Below, one piece after another: positions 15,907 through 26,200 of a DNA stretch of 64,000 nucleotides. The notes beneath the pieces were generated by a model. That model was not told the DNA's origin. It saw nothing but the letters and a program-made list of their open reading frames with translations, and ran no database searches. Position numbers and translations under genes: made by a program. The stretch's first letter is position 1; each line of letters opens with the position of its first letter. Location of the stretch: positions 53,202 to 117,201 of the forward strand of contig CALMUP010000017.1 in the NCBI GenBank assembly GCA_937872895.1, in the 5' to 3' direction. Origin of the DNA: an uncultured Verrucomicrobiota bacterium (GTDB taxonomy: Bacteria; Verrucomicrobiota; Kiritimatiellia; CAIVKH01).

Positions 15907-17445
15907 ATGAGTGCATTGCACGGGTTGATACTCACCGCGGCCGGCCTCGGCCTGTTCGGGCTGGGCTATGCCCTGCGCGTCTGGTTGTCGCGCAAGGCGC
16001 TCCACCTGGCCGAGAACAACATCGAGGCCCTGCTGGGCAACGCCCAACGCGAAGCGGAGGCCATCATCCGCGAAGGCAAGCTGCAGGCGCGCGACGAGGT
16101 CCACCAGGCCCGCGAGCAGTTCGATGTCGATACGCGGGCGCGGCGGCAGGAACTCAAGGACCTTGAGGACCGCCTGATCCAGCGGGAGGCGGGTATCGAC
16201 CGCAAGCTGGAAAGCCTCGACCGCCGCCTCGAGGACCTCGACGCCCAGAAGGCCTTGCTCGCCGCGGAGCAGCGCGAACTCGACGACCTGCGCGCGCAAC
16301 ACATCCAGCGCCTGCAGGAAGTCACCGGCCTCGACCGCACGACCGCCGAGACCCGCCTGCTCCAGGAACTCGAGCGCGACCTGAAGGCCGAATCGGCCAC
16401 GCTGGTCCGCCGCATGCAGCAGGATGCGCACGAGACGGCCGAACGCGACGCGCGCAAGATCATCGCCCTCGCCGTCGAACGCTACGCCTCGGAGCAGGTG
16501 AACGAGATGACCACCTGCGCGGTGTCGCTCCCCGGCGAGGAGATGAAGGGCCGCATCATCGGCAAGGAGGGCCGCAACATCCGGGCGATCGAGGCCGCCA
16601 CCGGGGTGAACATCCTGATCGACGACACGCCCGAGACGGTGGTGATCTCCGGGTTCGATCCGCTGCGCCGCGAGATCGCCCGCCAGAGCCTCGAACAACT
16701 CATCGCCGACGGACGCATCCACCCCGCGCGCATCGAGGAGGTCGTGCACAAGGTGCAGTCGGAGATCGCCGGCATCATCCGTACCTCCGGCGCGAACGCG
16801 CTGTTCGAACTCGGCCTGCACGGCATCGAACCCGCGGTGGAGGAGATGATCGGCCGCCTGAAGTTCCGCCACAGCTACGGACAGAACGTGCTGAAGCACT
16901 CGGTCGAGATGGGCCACCTGATGGGCATGATGGCATCGGAACTCGGCCTTGATGCCGCCATCGCGCGGCGGGTCGGGCTGCTCCACGACATCGGCAAGGC
17001 GATGGACCACGCGATCGAGGGCAGCCACGCGCTGATCGGCGCGGACTTCCTGAAGAAACACGGCGAGACCGCGCTGGTGGTCAACGCGGTGGCCGCGCAC
17101 CACAACGAGGTCGAGGCCGAAAGCATCTACGCGATCCTCGCCCGCGCCGGCGATGCGATGACCGCCTCGCGTCCGGGCGCCCGCTCGGAGAACACCGAGA
17201 TCTACCTGAAGCGGCTGGAAAAGCTGGAACAGATCGCGGGGTCGTTCCGCGGGGTCAGCCGGTGTTACGCGATCCAGGCCGGCCGCGAGGTCCGGGTGTT
17301 CGTCGAGCCGAAGAGCATCGACGACCACGAGGCCCTGCTGCTCGCCCGCAACATCAGCCGCCAGATCGAACACGACATGCAGTACCCCGGCCAGATCAAG
17401 GTGACCGTGGTGCGCGAAACCCGTTGCGTGGAATATGCCAAGTAA
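15907..17445 (+). CDS. rny: Ribonuclease Y
   Basis: The 512-residue endoribonuclease starts mRNA decay. It has an N-terminal membrane anchor (residues 5-25), a long charged coiled coil (30-190), a KH RNA-binding domain with GRIIGKEGRNIRAIE near 215, and an HD domain with catalytic HD in LLHDIGKAMDH near 360. The start at 15907 follows GGAGGATACC; an upstream in-frame start would place polar sequence before the anchor. The next gene overlaps the 3' end by 11 bases. Confidence 0.96.
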   Translation: MSALHGLILTAAGLGLFGLGYALRVWLSRKALHLAENNIEALLGNAQREAEAIIREGKLQARDEVHQAREQFDVDTRARRQELKDLEDRLIQREAGIDRKLESLDRRLEDLDAQKALLAAEQRELDDLRAQHIQRLQEVTGLDRTTAETRLLQELERDLKAESATLVRRMQQDAHETAERDARKIIALAVERYASEQVNEMTTCAVSLPGEEMKGRIIGKEGRNIRAIEAATGVNILIDDTPETVVISGFDPLRREIARQSLEQLIADGRIHPARIEEVVHKVQSEIAGIIRTSGANALFELGLHGIEPAVEEMIGRLKFRHSYGQNVLKHSVEMGHLMGMMASELGLDAAIARRVGLLHDIGKAMDHAIEGSHALIGADFLKKHGETALVVNAVAAHHNEVEAESIYAILARAGDAMTASRPGARSENTEIYLKRLEKLEQIAGSFRGVSRCYAIQAGREVRVFVEPKSIDDHEALLLARNISRQIEHDMQYPGQIKVTVVRETRCVEYAK

Positions 17446-18583
17446 CCCGCTCTATCCGGAGGTGCTCGAGCAGGCGTGGATCCGCCATGCCATGGAGGTC
17501 ACGCGGATCGGCAATCCACGTCTTGCCGTGGAGCGCCTCGCCACGGCGGCGGGCTCGCTGAGCGATGCCTTCACCACCGGACGCGATCCGTCGTTCGCCG
17601 GGTATGCCGCGAACCGGCAGGCCCTCGCCGCCTATGGCCTGTTCTTCTTCCCGCGCGCCTATGCCCGCACCCTGCTGGCCCTGGCGGAGGCGCACCGGCG
17701 CGGCCGCGCCATGGCCGGGCGCACCAGCTACCGCGTGGTGGACCTCGGCGCGGGAACCGGTGCGGCCGGGCTCGCCGCCGCGCAGGCGCTGTCCGGATGG
17801 GAACCGGAGGCGGCGATCGAACTGCACCTGATCGATGCCGCCGATCACGGCACGGACCTCGCGCGGATGGCCTTCGCCGCCGGACAACACCTGTGGCGGC
17901 GGGTGCGCCTGCACACCGTCACCGCCGACGCGCGCACCTACGCCGTCGCCCCGGGAGCCGACCTGATCCTGTGCAGCTTCGCGATCAACGAGTGGATGGA
18001 GGCGCAGCCGGACTTCTCGCTGGAGGCATGGACCACCCGGCTGCTGCGTTGCCTGCGGCCGGGCGGCTGGCTGGTGTTGCTCGAACCGTCGTTGCGGTTC
18101 TCGGTCGAACGGCTGGAGCGGTTGCGCGACGGCATCGCGGCCGGCGGGACCACCCGCATCCTCGCCCCCTGCCCGCACCACCACGCCTGCGCGATGCTCG
18201 CGGAGAAGCGGGGCTGGTGCCACGAGGTGCGTACGTGGCGCACCCCCGAATCGCTGCGCTGGATCAACCGCAACCTGCAGCGCGATGTGCATCTGCTCAA
18301 GTACGCGATGCTCGTGCTGGAGAACGGTCCGCCGCCGGACGCGCCGGAAACCTGGACGCGGCTGGTCAGCCCGCTGCGCAAGGAAAAGGGCAAGTACGGC
18401 TTCCACGGCTGCGGTCCCGACGGCCGCGTGCGCGCCTGCGAATGGCTCACCCGCCACCTCACGCCCGAGCAGAAGGAAGCCTCCGAGGCCCTCGAGCGCG
18501 GTGACCAGGTGGTGTGGCGCGCGGAGCAGGTGCTGGGCGACGGCGCGACCGAACGCAGCGCCGGCCCGCCGGTCAAGGATTGA
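17435..18583 (+). CDS. Rsm22-like small ribosomal subunit methyltransferase
   Basis: The 382-residue protein has a SAM-binding motif VVDLGAGTGAAGLA near residues 101-114 and the acidic post-motif ELHLIDAAD. The Rsm22-family features are APCPHHHAC (near 245), a further cysteine in GWCHEV, and the late motif PLRKEKGKYGFHGCGPDGR, giving four cysteines able to hold an iron-sulfur cluster as in mitochondrial Rsm22 (METTL17). Relatives associate with the small ribosomal subunit; methyltransferase activity is not proven for all. It overlaps the end of rny by 11 bases and overlaps the convergent GH13 gene by 11 bases. Confidence 0.75.
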   Translation: MPSNPLYPEVLEQAWIRHAMEVTRIGNPRLAVERLATAAGSLSDAFTTGRDPSFAGYAANRQALAAYGLFFFPRAYARTLLALAEAHRRGRAMAGRTSYRVVDLGAGTGAAGLAAAQALSGWEPEAAIELHLIDAADHGTDLARMAFAAGQHLWRRVRLHTVTADARTYAVAPGADLILCSFAINEWMEAQPDFSLEAWTTRLLRCLRPGGWLVLLEPSLRFSVERLERLRDGIAAGGTTRILAPCPHHHACAMLAEKRGWCHEVRTWRTPESLRWINRNLQRDVHLLKYAMLVLENGPPPDAPETWTRLVSPLRKEKGKYGFHGCGPDGRVRACEWLTRHLTPEQKEASEALERGDQVVWRAEQVLGDGATERSAGPPVKD

Positions 18584-21500
18584 CCACGACGCGGTAGAAG
18601 CTGCCGGCCGACGCGGGTGCGAGGTCCGTGTAGGTGTTCATCGGCGGCGTGGCGAGGAGGTTGCTGGCGATCAGCGCATACGCCGCGGTCAGGTTCGTGC
18701 CGCGGTAGAGGTTGTAGCGCTGGTCGGCGGCGCTGTTCCAGCGGATGATCCAGCGTCCGTCGGCGGCGGGCATCAGATCCAGCGCAGCATAGGTCGGATC
18801 GTACGACGCGGTGTAGGCGAGGGTCGCATCGTTGAAGGTGATGATCACCGGTCCATCCACCAGGCCGTTGAGCTGCATGTTCGCGGATTCACCCTTCACC
18901 GCCGTGCCGCCCATCGGCAGGGAAGCCGCGAGGCCGTGCCCCCAGTTGTCAACCCAGGTTCCGTTCGCGGCGAATTTGAATTGCGGATTAACGGCGTTGG
19001 TGAAGGTCACGACGGTGCGCCACAGGTGGTGATCGACGAGAGTCATGCCATTCCCGGCGGGGTTCCAGTTGTTCGCCGTCCCGGGGACGGCCATCGCGGC
19101 CACGTTCGCGCGCGGCAGGTCGAACACGGTCGGGTTCATCGCGCGGCGGTACTCCTCGAGGTTGGTGTACACATCGCCATCGGGGCTGGCCAACGCGGCG
19201 GCATTGGTGGGGTGCCCGAAAAACTGCACCTCCCACCAGTCGGGCAAGCCGTCGCCGTCGGTATCGGGATCGGTGGACACCACGGAGAAGGCGCGGTTCG
19301 ATTCGTTGAAGGTGAAGCGATACGTCCCGTGCAGGCTCTGGGTCACGGCGATGAGGAAGTTGCCGCCGAAGGTCGCGGTGCTGTTCGCGGGCAGGCTCAA
19401 CGTGGCGGGGGCATTCGCGGCCCAGCGCAGGTTCGGATCCCCGTTGGCGACGAAGCGAAAGGTCGTGCCGGTGGTCTGGACGAGGTTGGTGGCGAGGATC
19501 CAGGTGTAGTGGTTGGAGGGATCCTGGGACATGAACGGGCTGGTCAACGCGAAGCTGCCCTGGATGCGCAGGTTGTTGTAGGCGGTCAGCGGGGCGTTCC
19601 AGACGACCGGGTTCAGGCCGCGGCGGAATTCCTCCTGGTTGTCGTAGAGGTCGCCATCGGGGTTGGCGAAGCGGTCGGGATTGCGCAGCGGGTCGAGGCC
19701 GTGGAGCGATTCCCAGGCATCGGGCAGGTCGTCGAGATCGGAGTCGGCGGTGGCGATCCGGCGCACGGTGAAGACGCGGGTCTGCTCGTGGAAACGGAAG
19801 CGGTAGGTCGCACCGGCGGCGAGGTTCGAGACGATGATGTTGTCGTTGATCGGTTCGGCGGCAAGCGTCATCGGGGCGCGGAACACGGCTTGCGAGACGA
19901 TGCCCCAGTTCACGTCCCAGCCGTTGTTCGCGGTGAACTTGAATTCAATGCGCGAGGCGTTGATCACCAGGTCGCGTTGCCAGAGGTGATCGGCAATGCG
20001 GGCCATCGGGCTGGCCGAGGGGTTCCAGCCGTTGAAGTCGCCGGCCACGCCGACCGTGGCATGCGCCGAGGCGGGCAGGTTCCAGGTGGACGGGGCGGTA
20101 CCGGCGCGGAATTCGTCGCGGTGGGTGTAGGCATCGCCGTCGGGGTTGCGACCGGCATCCGCGCCGTTGAACGGGTTGAGGCCGTTGGCGAGTTCCCAGG
20201 TGTCGGGCAGTCCGTCGCGGTCGCTGTCGGCCGCCGCGGGCGGAATCCGCGACAGGACCAGCACGCTCCACGGGGCGAGGTAGGGGTTGCCGCGAAAATC
20301 CTCCCAGGCGAAGACCTCGGTGCTGCCCCACGAGGTGAAGCCGGGGCCGTAGGAGGCGAGGTCGCTGTTGAAATGCACATGCCACAGGCCGTTGGTCGGG
20401 AAGTCGATCCAGTAGCCATCGACGTGGTTCGACGATAGGTTGACGAGGACCACCACATCATTCTCGGGTTGTTCGGCGAGGCCGCGGCGGATGATCAACA
20501 GCGTGCCGTTGTTGGTCACCGAGGTCTCGGTGAGCGGACCGGTCAGGCCGGCGCTGACCCCCTGACGGTTCAGGCGCAAGGCGGCGAGGTCGCGGTGCAG
20601 GCGCACGAAACCGGCCTGGGTATTGGTGCGGGACCAGTCCACCGGGAGCAGGTCGCTGAACAGGTTGGTATCGAGCAGCTCCTGGCCCTGGAACAACATC
20701 GGGATACCGGGGCTGGTCATCAGCAACGCGGATGCGAGGCTGGTCTTCTTGCGGGCGAGCAGGCCGGCGGGATCGGCCGGGACCATTTCCGTGGGGAACC
20801 GTAACGCGCCTTCATCGGCGTTATGGTCGCCGGCCTCGTCATGCGACTCGGTGTAGATCAGCCGTGCGGTGTGGTTGCTGCCGCGGATCAGGGTGGCGAG
20901 GGTTTCGAGGTCGCGGCCGGCATCGTTGGTCAACTGGGCGCTGAGGCTCTCGTGGAAGGGACGGTACCATTCGGTGTGGAAGCCGAAACCGTTGGTCAGC
21001 GGCGCGGTGATCAGGCCGTCGTTGATGTGGTCCTCCGCGATGTGGAGTTTCTCGGGAAACTCGTCGGCCATCATCGTACCGACGTCGCGAAGCAGGCGCT
21101 CGCCATCGGCGATCGCGGTGAAGTTCGTGGTGAATCGCATGTACAGGGTGGCATCCCAGCGGAATCCATCCACGCGGAACTCCTCGATCCACATGCGCAG
21201 GTTGTCGAGGATGTACTGGCGCACCTCGGGGCGTCCGTAGTCGGGGCGCGGCCCCCACTTGGTCTGGCTGCGCTCGGCATCCTGGTAGAAGTAGATGCCG
21301 CCACCGGAAGGTCCGGACCAGCCGTCGAACGTCCACAGCGAGTTCCCGAGGTCGTCGGGTCCGTAATGGTTGTGCACGACGTCCATCAGCACGGCGAGGC
21401 CGCGGGCATGGCAGGCGTCGATAAACGCCTTGAACGCGTCGGGTCCGCCGTAGGCGCTCTCCACGGCGAACGGATCGGACGGGTTGTAGCCCCAGCTGTG

Positions 21501-22061
21501 GTCGCCCGCGAACTCGGCCACCGGCATCAGTTGGATCGCATTCGCCCCGAGTGCGGCGACATGGTCGAGCCGGGCGATCGCCCCGGTGAAGGTGCCGCCG
21601 AACGTGCCGATGTGCAGCTCGTAGATGACCAACCGATCGCGCGGCGGCGGGATCATCGGCGGAGTGCCCCACCGGTATGCGGCGGGATCGTAGATCACTG
21701 CGGGCGCTTCGCCCGAATGAATCACCTGGCGTGCCCGCGGATCGCGACGCCGGTGTTGGTGGTTGATCGAAAACTTGTATTCATGGCCGGGGCGCGCCGC
21801 CGCAACATCCAGCGACCACACCCCGTTGCTGGTCGGAAGTTCACGCACCAGCGGCAGGTTGTTGGTGTTCCATCCGTTGAAACTGCCGAACACGGTGATG
21901 CTCGTCGCGTTCGGCGCCCAGACGCGGAAGGTCACCCCGGTACCTGCGGCATCGGCATACGGAACCGCACCCCAGCCGGACCGCGTCGATTGTGCTGACA
22001 CATTCGGCACGACCAGGGAAAGCAGAACCGGAACCAACCATGGAAGAAAACGTTTTAACAC
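18573..22061 (-). CDS. Secreted modular GH13 alpha-glucan enzyme with three C-terminal TSP3/binding modules
   Basis: The 1162-residue protein starts at GTG 22061 after GAGG and has a signal peptide ending near NVSAQ. Residues 30-105 are a CBM48-like domain (VTFRVWAPNATSITVFGSFN), and 130-560 are a GH13 barrel with nucleophile D in VDGFRWDATL, acid/base E in LHIAEDH, and third acid in YTESHDEAGDH, so it is probably active. After it come three units, each a calcium-binding TSP3-like stretch (DSDRDGLPDTWE near 610, DSDLDDLPDAWE near 774, DTDGDGLPDWWE near 932) followed by a starch-binding-like module (for example VAGDFNGWNPSASP). The last ~80 residues resemble an Fn3-like tail. It probably acts on glycogen- or starch-like polymers outside the cell; the exact reaction (amylase or branching) is open. 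Confidence 0.85.
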   Translation of the reverse strand: MLKRFLPWLVPVLLSLVVPNVSAQSTRSGWGAVPYADAAGTGVTFRVWAPNATSITVFGSFNGWNTNNLPLVRELPTSNGVWSLDVAAARPGHEYKFSINHQHRRRDPRARQVIHSGEAPAVIYDPAAYRWGTPPMIPPPRDRLVIYELHIGTFGGTFTGAIARLDHVAALGANAIQLMPVAEFAGDHSWGYNPSDPFAVESAYGGPDAFKAFIDACHARGLAVLMDVVHNHYGPDDLGNSLWTFDGWSGPSGGGIYFYQDAERSQTKWGPRPDYGRPEVRQYILDNLRMWIEEFRVDGFRWDATLYMRFTTNFTAIADGERLLRDVGTMMADEFPEKLHIAEDHINDGLITAPLTNGFGFHTEWYRPFHESLSAQLTNDAGRDLETLATLIRGSNHTARLIYTESHDEAGDHNADEGALRFPTEMVPADPAGLLARKKTSLASALLMTSPGIPMLFQGQELLDTNLFSDLLPVDWSRTNTQAGFVRLHRDLAALRLNRQGVSAGLTGPLTETSVTNNGTLLIIRRGLAEQPENDVVVLVNLSSNHVDGYWIDFPTNGLWHVHFNSDLASYGPGFTSWGSTEVFAWEDFRGNPYLAPWSVLVLSRIPPAAADSDRDGLPDTWELANGLNPFNGADAGRNPDGDAYTHRDEFRAGTAPSTWNLPASAHATVGVAGDFNGWNPSASPMARIADHLWQRDLVINASRIEFKFTANNGWDVNWGIVSQAVFRAPMTLAAEPINDNIIVSNLAAGATYRFRFHEQTRVFTVRRIATADSDLDDLPDAWESLHGLDPLRNPDRFANPDGDLYDNQEEFRRGLNPVVWNAPLTAYNNLRIQGSFALTSPFMSQDPSNHYTWILATNLVQTTGTTFRFVANGDPNLRWAANAPATLSLPANSTATFGGNFLIAVTQSLHGTYRFTFNESNRAFSVVSTDPDTDGDGLPDWWEVQFFGHPTNAAALASPDGDVYTNLEEYRRAMNPTVFDLPRANVAAMAVPGTANNWNPAGNGMTLVDHHLWRTVVTFTNAVNPQFKFAANGTWVDNWGHGLAASLPMGGTAVKGESANMQLNGLVDGPVIITFNDATLAYTASYDPTYAALDLMPAADGRWIIRWNSAADQRYNLYRGTNLTAAYALIASNLLATPPMNTYTDLAPASAGSFYRVVVNP

Positions 22062-22380
22062 GATGCCTCACCATACCCGCCACCCCCGGATTGTTTAAGC
22101 GGTTTTACAAGTAAATCGGCGCGGCGGTCGTCGCTCATTACGTACGTCATTACCGATGAGGCCGGTCACCGGAAATCCGGTATCCCTTCTCCCTGATTTA
22201 TCACTTTCGCAGTCGCCGTAACTTGTTGGGGGAAAATAGACTACATACTTTCGTGTCGGTAAATTTTCACCGCCTTCTTACTCCCGAGCCTGCAAGCGGT
22301 TAGGACGACGGGACTGACGGTGGCCTGGTATTCGGCCCGGATGCGCCCGTACGGTACGGTGCGTGCTTTATTAAAGAGGC
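22062..22380. other. 319-base divergent intergenic region, unexplained
   Basis: This lies between the GH13 gene (minus) and the TSP3 protein gene (plus). It contains a direct repeat CATTAC around a palindromic TACGTA (near 22137-22155), a small inverted repeat TCCCG/CGGGA (near 22287-22318), and a near-palindrome CGTACGGTACG (near 22350). AAAGAGG before 22381 can serve as ribosome binding site. No coding frame or known riboswitch was recognised. Confidence 0.4.
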
Positions 22381-23295
22381 ATGATCGAACACGGACACCG
22401 GGAATTTTGGCATTGGCTACGGAATGGCCTGCTGATGCTTCTGGCCTATGCCTTGGTGGCCATGGCCCCGGAGGCTGCGGCGCCGCCGACGGTATCCCTG
22501 GCCATCGCATCGGACGGTCCGATCCTTGACGAATGGGGTATGCGGTTGGCGGGAACCGATCCGGAAGCTGACACCCTCGGCCTCGCAGTGGTGGCTGGTG
22601 ATGTGGTGCAGGTTTTTTCCACGGCGGACGGAATCGCCTACCCGCCGGCCATGGATGGCACACCGGACGATCGCACCGTGCTGGTCAAGACCTGGGCGGT
22701 GGGTCGCGGTGCCGCGATGGATGACGCGACCTCCGGCCGGTTCGGTCTGGTGTTGACGCCACGCCCGGCGGGCGGGACCCGGTTGTTCGTGCGGGTCTTC
22801 AACGAGGCATCCGTGGAACAGGCCTCGTTCTACGCCGACTCGCAGGTGTTCACGGTCAGCACGGTGAGCAATCAACCGTTCCTCGCCACCTTTTCCGCGA
22901 TGGCTCCGCTTGACACCGGGGATGCGGATGCCGACGGGTTGATGAACGCATGGGAGCAAAGTATGGGTACCGACCCGCACAGGGCGGACTCGGATGGCGA
23001 TGGACTGACCGACGCCGAGGAAATGCTGGCCGGTACGGATCCACGCAACGCGGCTTCGGTGCTGGAAGCTTCCGGCTTGCAGACCTTGTCGGCCGATCAC
23101 CTCGTCCTCCAATGGCCAACGGTCACCGGACGGACCTACATCGTGGAGCACTGGCTGGATGGTGACGGGACCGGATACCGGCCCGTAGCCGTGTTGGCAG
23201 GAAATGGCACCATGCGCGAAATCGTGCTGCCCGGCACGGCGGCAACTTTCGCCCATATCCGGATCCGCGTTGAACCCACCGGAGCCGCGGAGTAG
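22381..23295 (+). CDS. Secreted protein with TSP3 calcium-binding repeats, function unknown
   Basis: The 304-residue product has a hydrophobic N-terminal export segment (NGLLMLLAYALVAMAPEAAA). A middle part of unknown fold is followed by two aspartate-rich TSP3-type repeats (DADADGLMNAWEQSMGTDP and DSDGDGLTDAEEMLAGTDP, about residues 180-222). It ends in an Fn3-like tail (LQWPTVTGRTYIVEHWLDGD...). The same order, TSP3 then tail, ends the GH13 protein encoded divergently. The stop lies three bases before the start of the giant surface protein, so they form an operon and may work together at the cell surface. Confidence 0.7.
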   Translation: MIEHGHREFWHWLRNGLLMLLAYALVAMAPEAAAPPTVSLAIASDGPILDEWGMRLAGTDPEADTLGLAVVAGDVVQVFSTADGIAYPPAMDGTPDDRTVLVKTWAVGRGAAMDDATSGRFGLVLTPRPAGGTRLFVRVFNEASVEQASFYADSQVFTVSTVSNQPFLATFSAMAPLDTGDADADGLMNAWEQSMGTDPHRADSDGDGLTDAEEMLAGTDPRNAASVLEASGLQTLSADHLVLQWPTVTGRTYIVEHWLDGDGTGYRPVAVLAGNGTMREIVLPGTAATFAHIRIRVEPTGAAE

Positions 23296-23298
23296 ATC

Positions 23299-26200
23299 AT
23301 GAACCGACCATCCACCGCCACCCTGCGGCACATCATCCACGGCCTGGCCGCCAGCCTGCTCCTGGCTTCCGCAACCCATGCCCAGTCCATCGTGCAAACC
23401 TACTTCATCCCGTTCGACGAGGACGAGGTGAACGTCGCCCTGAACACGATCGACAACTTCAGCGGAAACATCGGCACCACCTTGCGCAGCACGATCTCCA
23501 TTGTCGGCGGCATCACCAACACGGTGTTGTACTGGGACCATTGGGAGGATGGCTATGAGGCGAACATCATGGCACCGACCCAGGCCACGACCAAGGTCTG
23601 GGGCGACAACAATCCGCTGAACGGCATCCCGCCCGGCTTCAGCAGCGACCGCGTCGGCGAGGGCGATATCATCACCCTCACCAACGATATTCCGCTTCCG
23701 CGCTCCGGCACCAACATCTACTACGATGCGCGCGACCGGTTGTCGGTCACTCGCTGGGTCGCGATGAGCCGCTACCTCTACGCGCCGAGCCCCGGCGAGG
23801 TGCTCGCAGATTCCGCGCAGATTTATGACCGCAGCAAATTCGGATTCGAGTTCCGGGTCCCGGTCGGCATCAATGTCGGGACGAACGAGATGTTCGAATA
23901 TGCCTCGCTCCACCTCGGGGCCGGTTACGACGGCACGGTGTTGTCGATCGATGGCGATGCCGACGGGGCCATCGACGAGACCGTACACCTCAACGCAGGA
24001 CAGAATCACTTCGTCCGCTTCGTGTCGCGCGGGGCCTCGGTCACCGCCACCAAACCGATCCAGGCCCACATGATCACCGGCGACATCGGATCGAACTACG
24101 AGATGCGCTTCTTTGAGTTGTTCCCTCGCAGCCAGTGGGACACCAGCTATTTCACCAGCGTGCACTCGGTCTCGAACATCGCGACCGAGGTGTATGTCTA
24201 CAACCCCAATGCCACCGCGATCACGGTGACCTGCCGGTCCCTTTACAGCACCAGCCGGATCGACGTGGCGGCCAACACCACCGGCATCTTCACCATGCCG
24301 ACGAACAGCGGAGCCGTGTTCTACACGACCAACGGGCTGTCCTTCGTCGCAATCTCCGCCACCGATGCGGGCAAGGCGATCGCGCTGAACCAGGCCTATG
24401 ACTGGGGTTGTTCGCTGATTCCGGTACGCGCCCTGACTACAGTCAGCATCGTGCCCTGGGCGCCCGGAGCCGGTGGCAACCCGCTCGCCTCGCGCAACGG
24501 CAACCCGATCTGGATCACCGCGGAAAGCAACACGACCTTGTACATCGACCTCGACGGCAATTCCTTGACGGGCCCGCTGACCGATGCCTATGGACGGCGG
24601 TACGATTACCACACCAACCTGCTCGCCCTGCAGTCGATCCGGGTTTCCGACACCAACGACAACGACCAGACCGGGATGCGCATCTACACGCTCGACGGGG
24701 TGAAGTTCGCGACCATCTGGGGCCAGGATCCCGCCGTGGCCCTGACCGGCAACCCCTACCTCGACATGGGCGCGGCGGTATTCCCCTTCCCCACCGTGCC
24801 CGCCGTGAAGGACTGGTCGCTGGAGACGGACCGGAATACCAACGGCGTGGTCAATCCGGGCGATGACGTGAAGTTCACCATCCACGTGGTGAATGTCGGC
24901 TACTCCGACGCGAACAACGTCGTGGTGTACGACACCGGCGCGTCCAACACGACCTACCTGGCCGGCAGCTCGTTTGTCAACGGCACGAACATCGTCGACG
25001 ACAGCACCCCGCCCTTCGACACCGCATTCCCCTTCGACGAGTTCGGCTACAACCTCGGTTTCATCCCGATCGGCCACACCGCCACGGTTACCTACGTGTT
25101 CACGGTGAACGACCCCTTCCCGACCAACACCGACGGCATCGTCAACGGGGTGTACGTGGACAACCAGACCCAGGTGTTCGTCCCGGTGCCGATCCCCGGA
25201 TTCATGATGACCAAGACCTCGACCACCAACCTGCTGGAGCCCGGTGACCGCTTTACCTATACCATCGACATCACCAGCACCGCGAATGTGCAGCAGACCG
25301 GCGTACGCGTGCTCGACGAGTTGCCCGTCGGTGTCACCTACGTGAGCAACACGACACGCATCGAAGTCTTCGGCGCCTTCACCGGCACCCTGGCCGACTA
25401 CTTCACGGTCGATGATGAATTCAACGGGTCCGACGGCGGCCTGCCCTGGCTCGGCGTATGGCAGGAGATCGGCGAATCCAACGGGCCGGGTGCCGGCGAT
25501 ATCCGCGTCACCACCGACACCACCGCGCCGGGCGACCGCTACATGCTGCGCATCCAGGGGGGCAACCGCGGGGCCATGCGCCAAGCCGACCTCAGCGCCT
25601 TCACCAACATCACCCTTGCGTTCCGCTACCGGCGCGACAGCATGGAGGCCGGCGATACGGTCAGCGCCTCGGTTTCCTCCAACGGCGGTGTCTCGTGGAC
25701 CATCCTGACCAACCTGTCCGGCTCCGCGTTCGACGGCACCTACAGCGCCGCCACCAACCTGAACGCCTCAGCCTTCCGCAGCACCAACTTCGCGTTGCGC
25801 TTCCTGGGCAACAGCACGATGGACACCAACGACCGGGTGTGGATCGACGATGTGATCATCACCACCACCGGCCTGAACCCGACCAACCGGGGCGGTCCCC
25901 CGCCGACGCTGGCCGCAAACTACATCATCGCCTCCGGCCAGACCATGCGCATCACCTTCGACGTCACCATCGACGGCGCCATCGCCACCTCAAACATCAT
26001 CAACCGCGCCTTCGTCAGCAGCCACGCCGCGTCATCGCCCCTCGAAGCCGCCGCGACCAACACCGTGCTGCTCCCGGCCCGTTCGCGCATCGGTGGATGG
26101 GTCCGCAACGACACTGAGGGGCTCGGCAACCTTAACGGCCTCTTCGCCGGCATCCCCAATGTCCCGATTACGCTCTACACCGATCCCAACCGCGACGGGT

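Noticed and set aside
22062..22380. A cyclic-di-GMP (GEMM) riboswitch before the TSP3 gene
   Set aside because: The conserved GEMM core and tetraloop receptor could not be found; only simple repeats are visible.
22417..25584. A 1055-codon minus-strand frame opposite the TSP3 and giant protein genes
   Set aside because: Composition is rich in Gly/Val/His/Asp without any fold signature; the plus strand reads as two secreted proteins with signal peptides and known domains.
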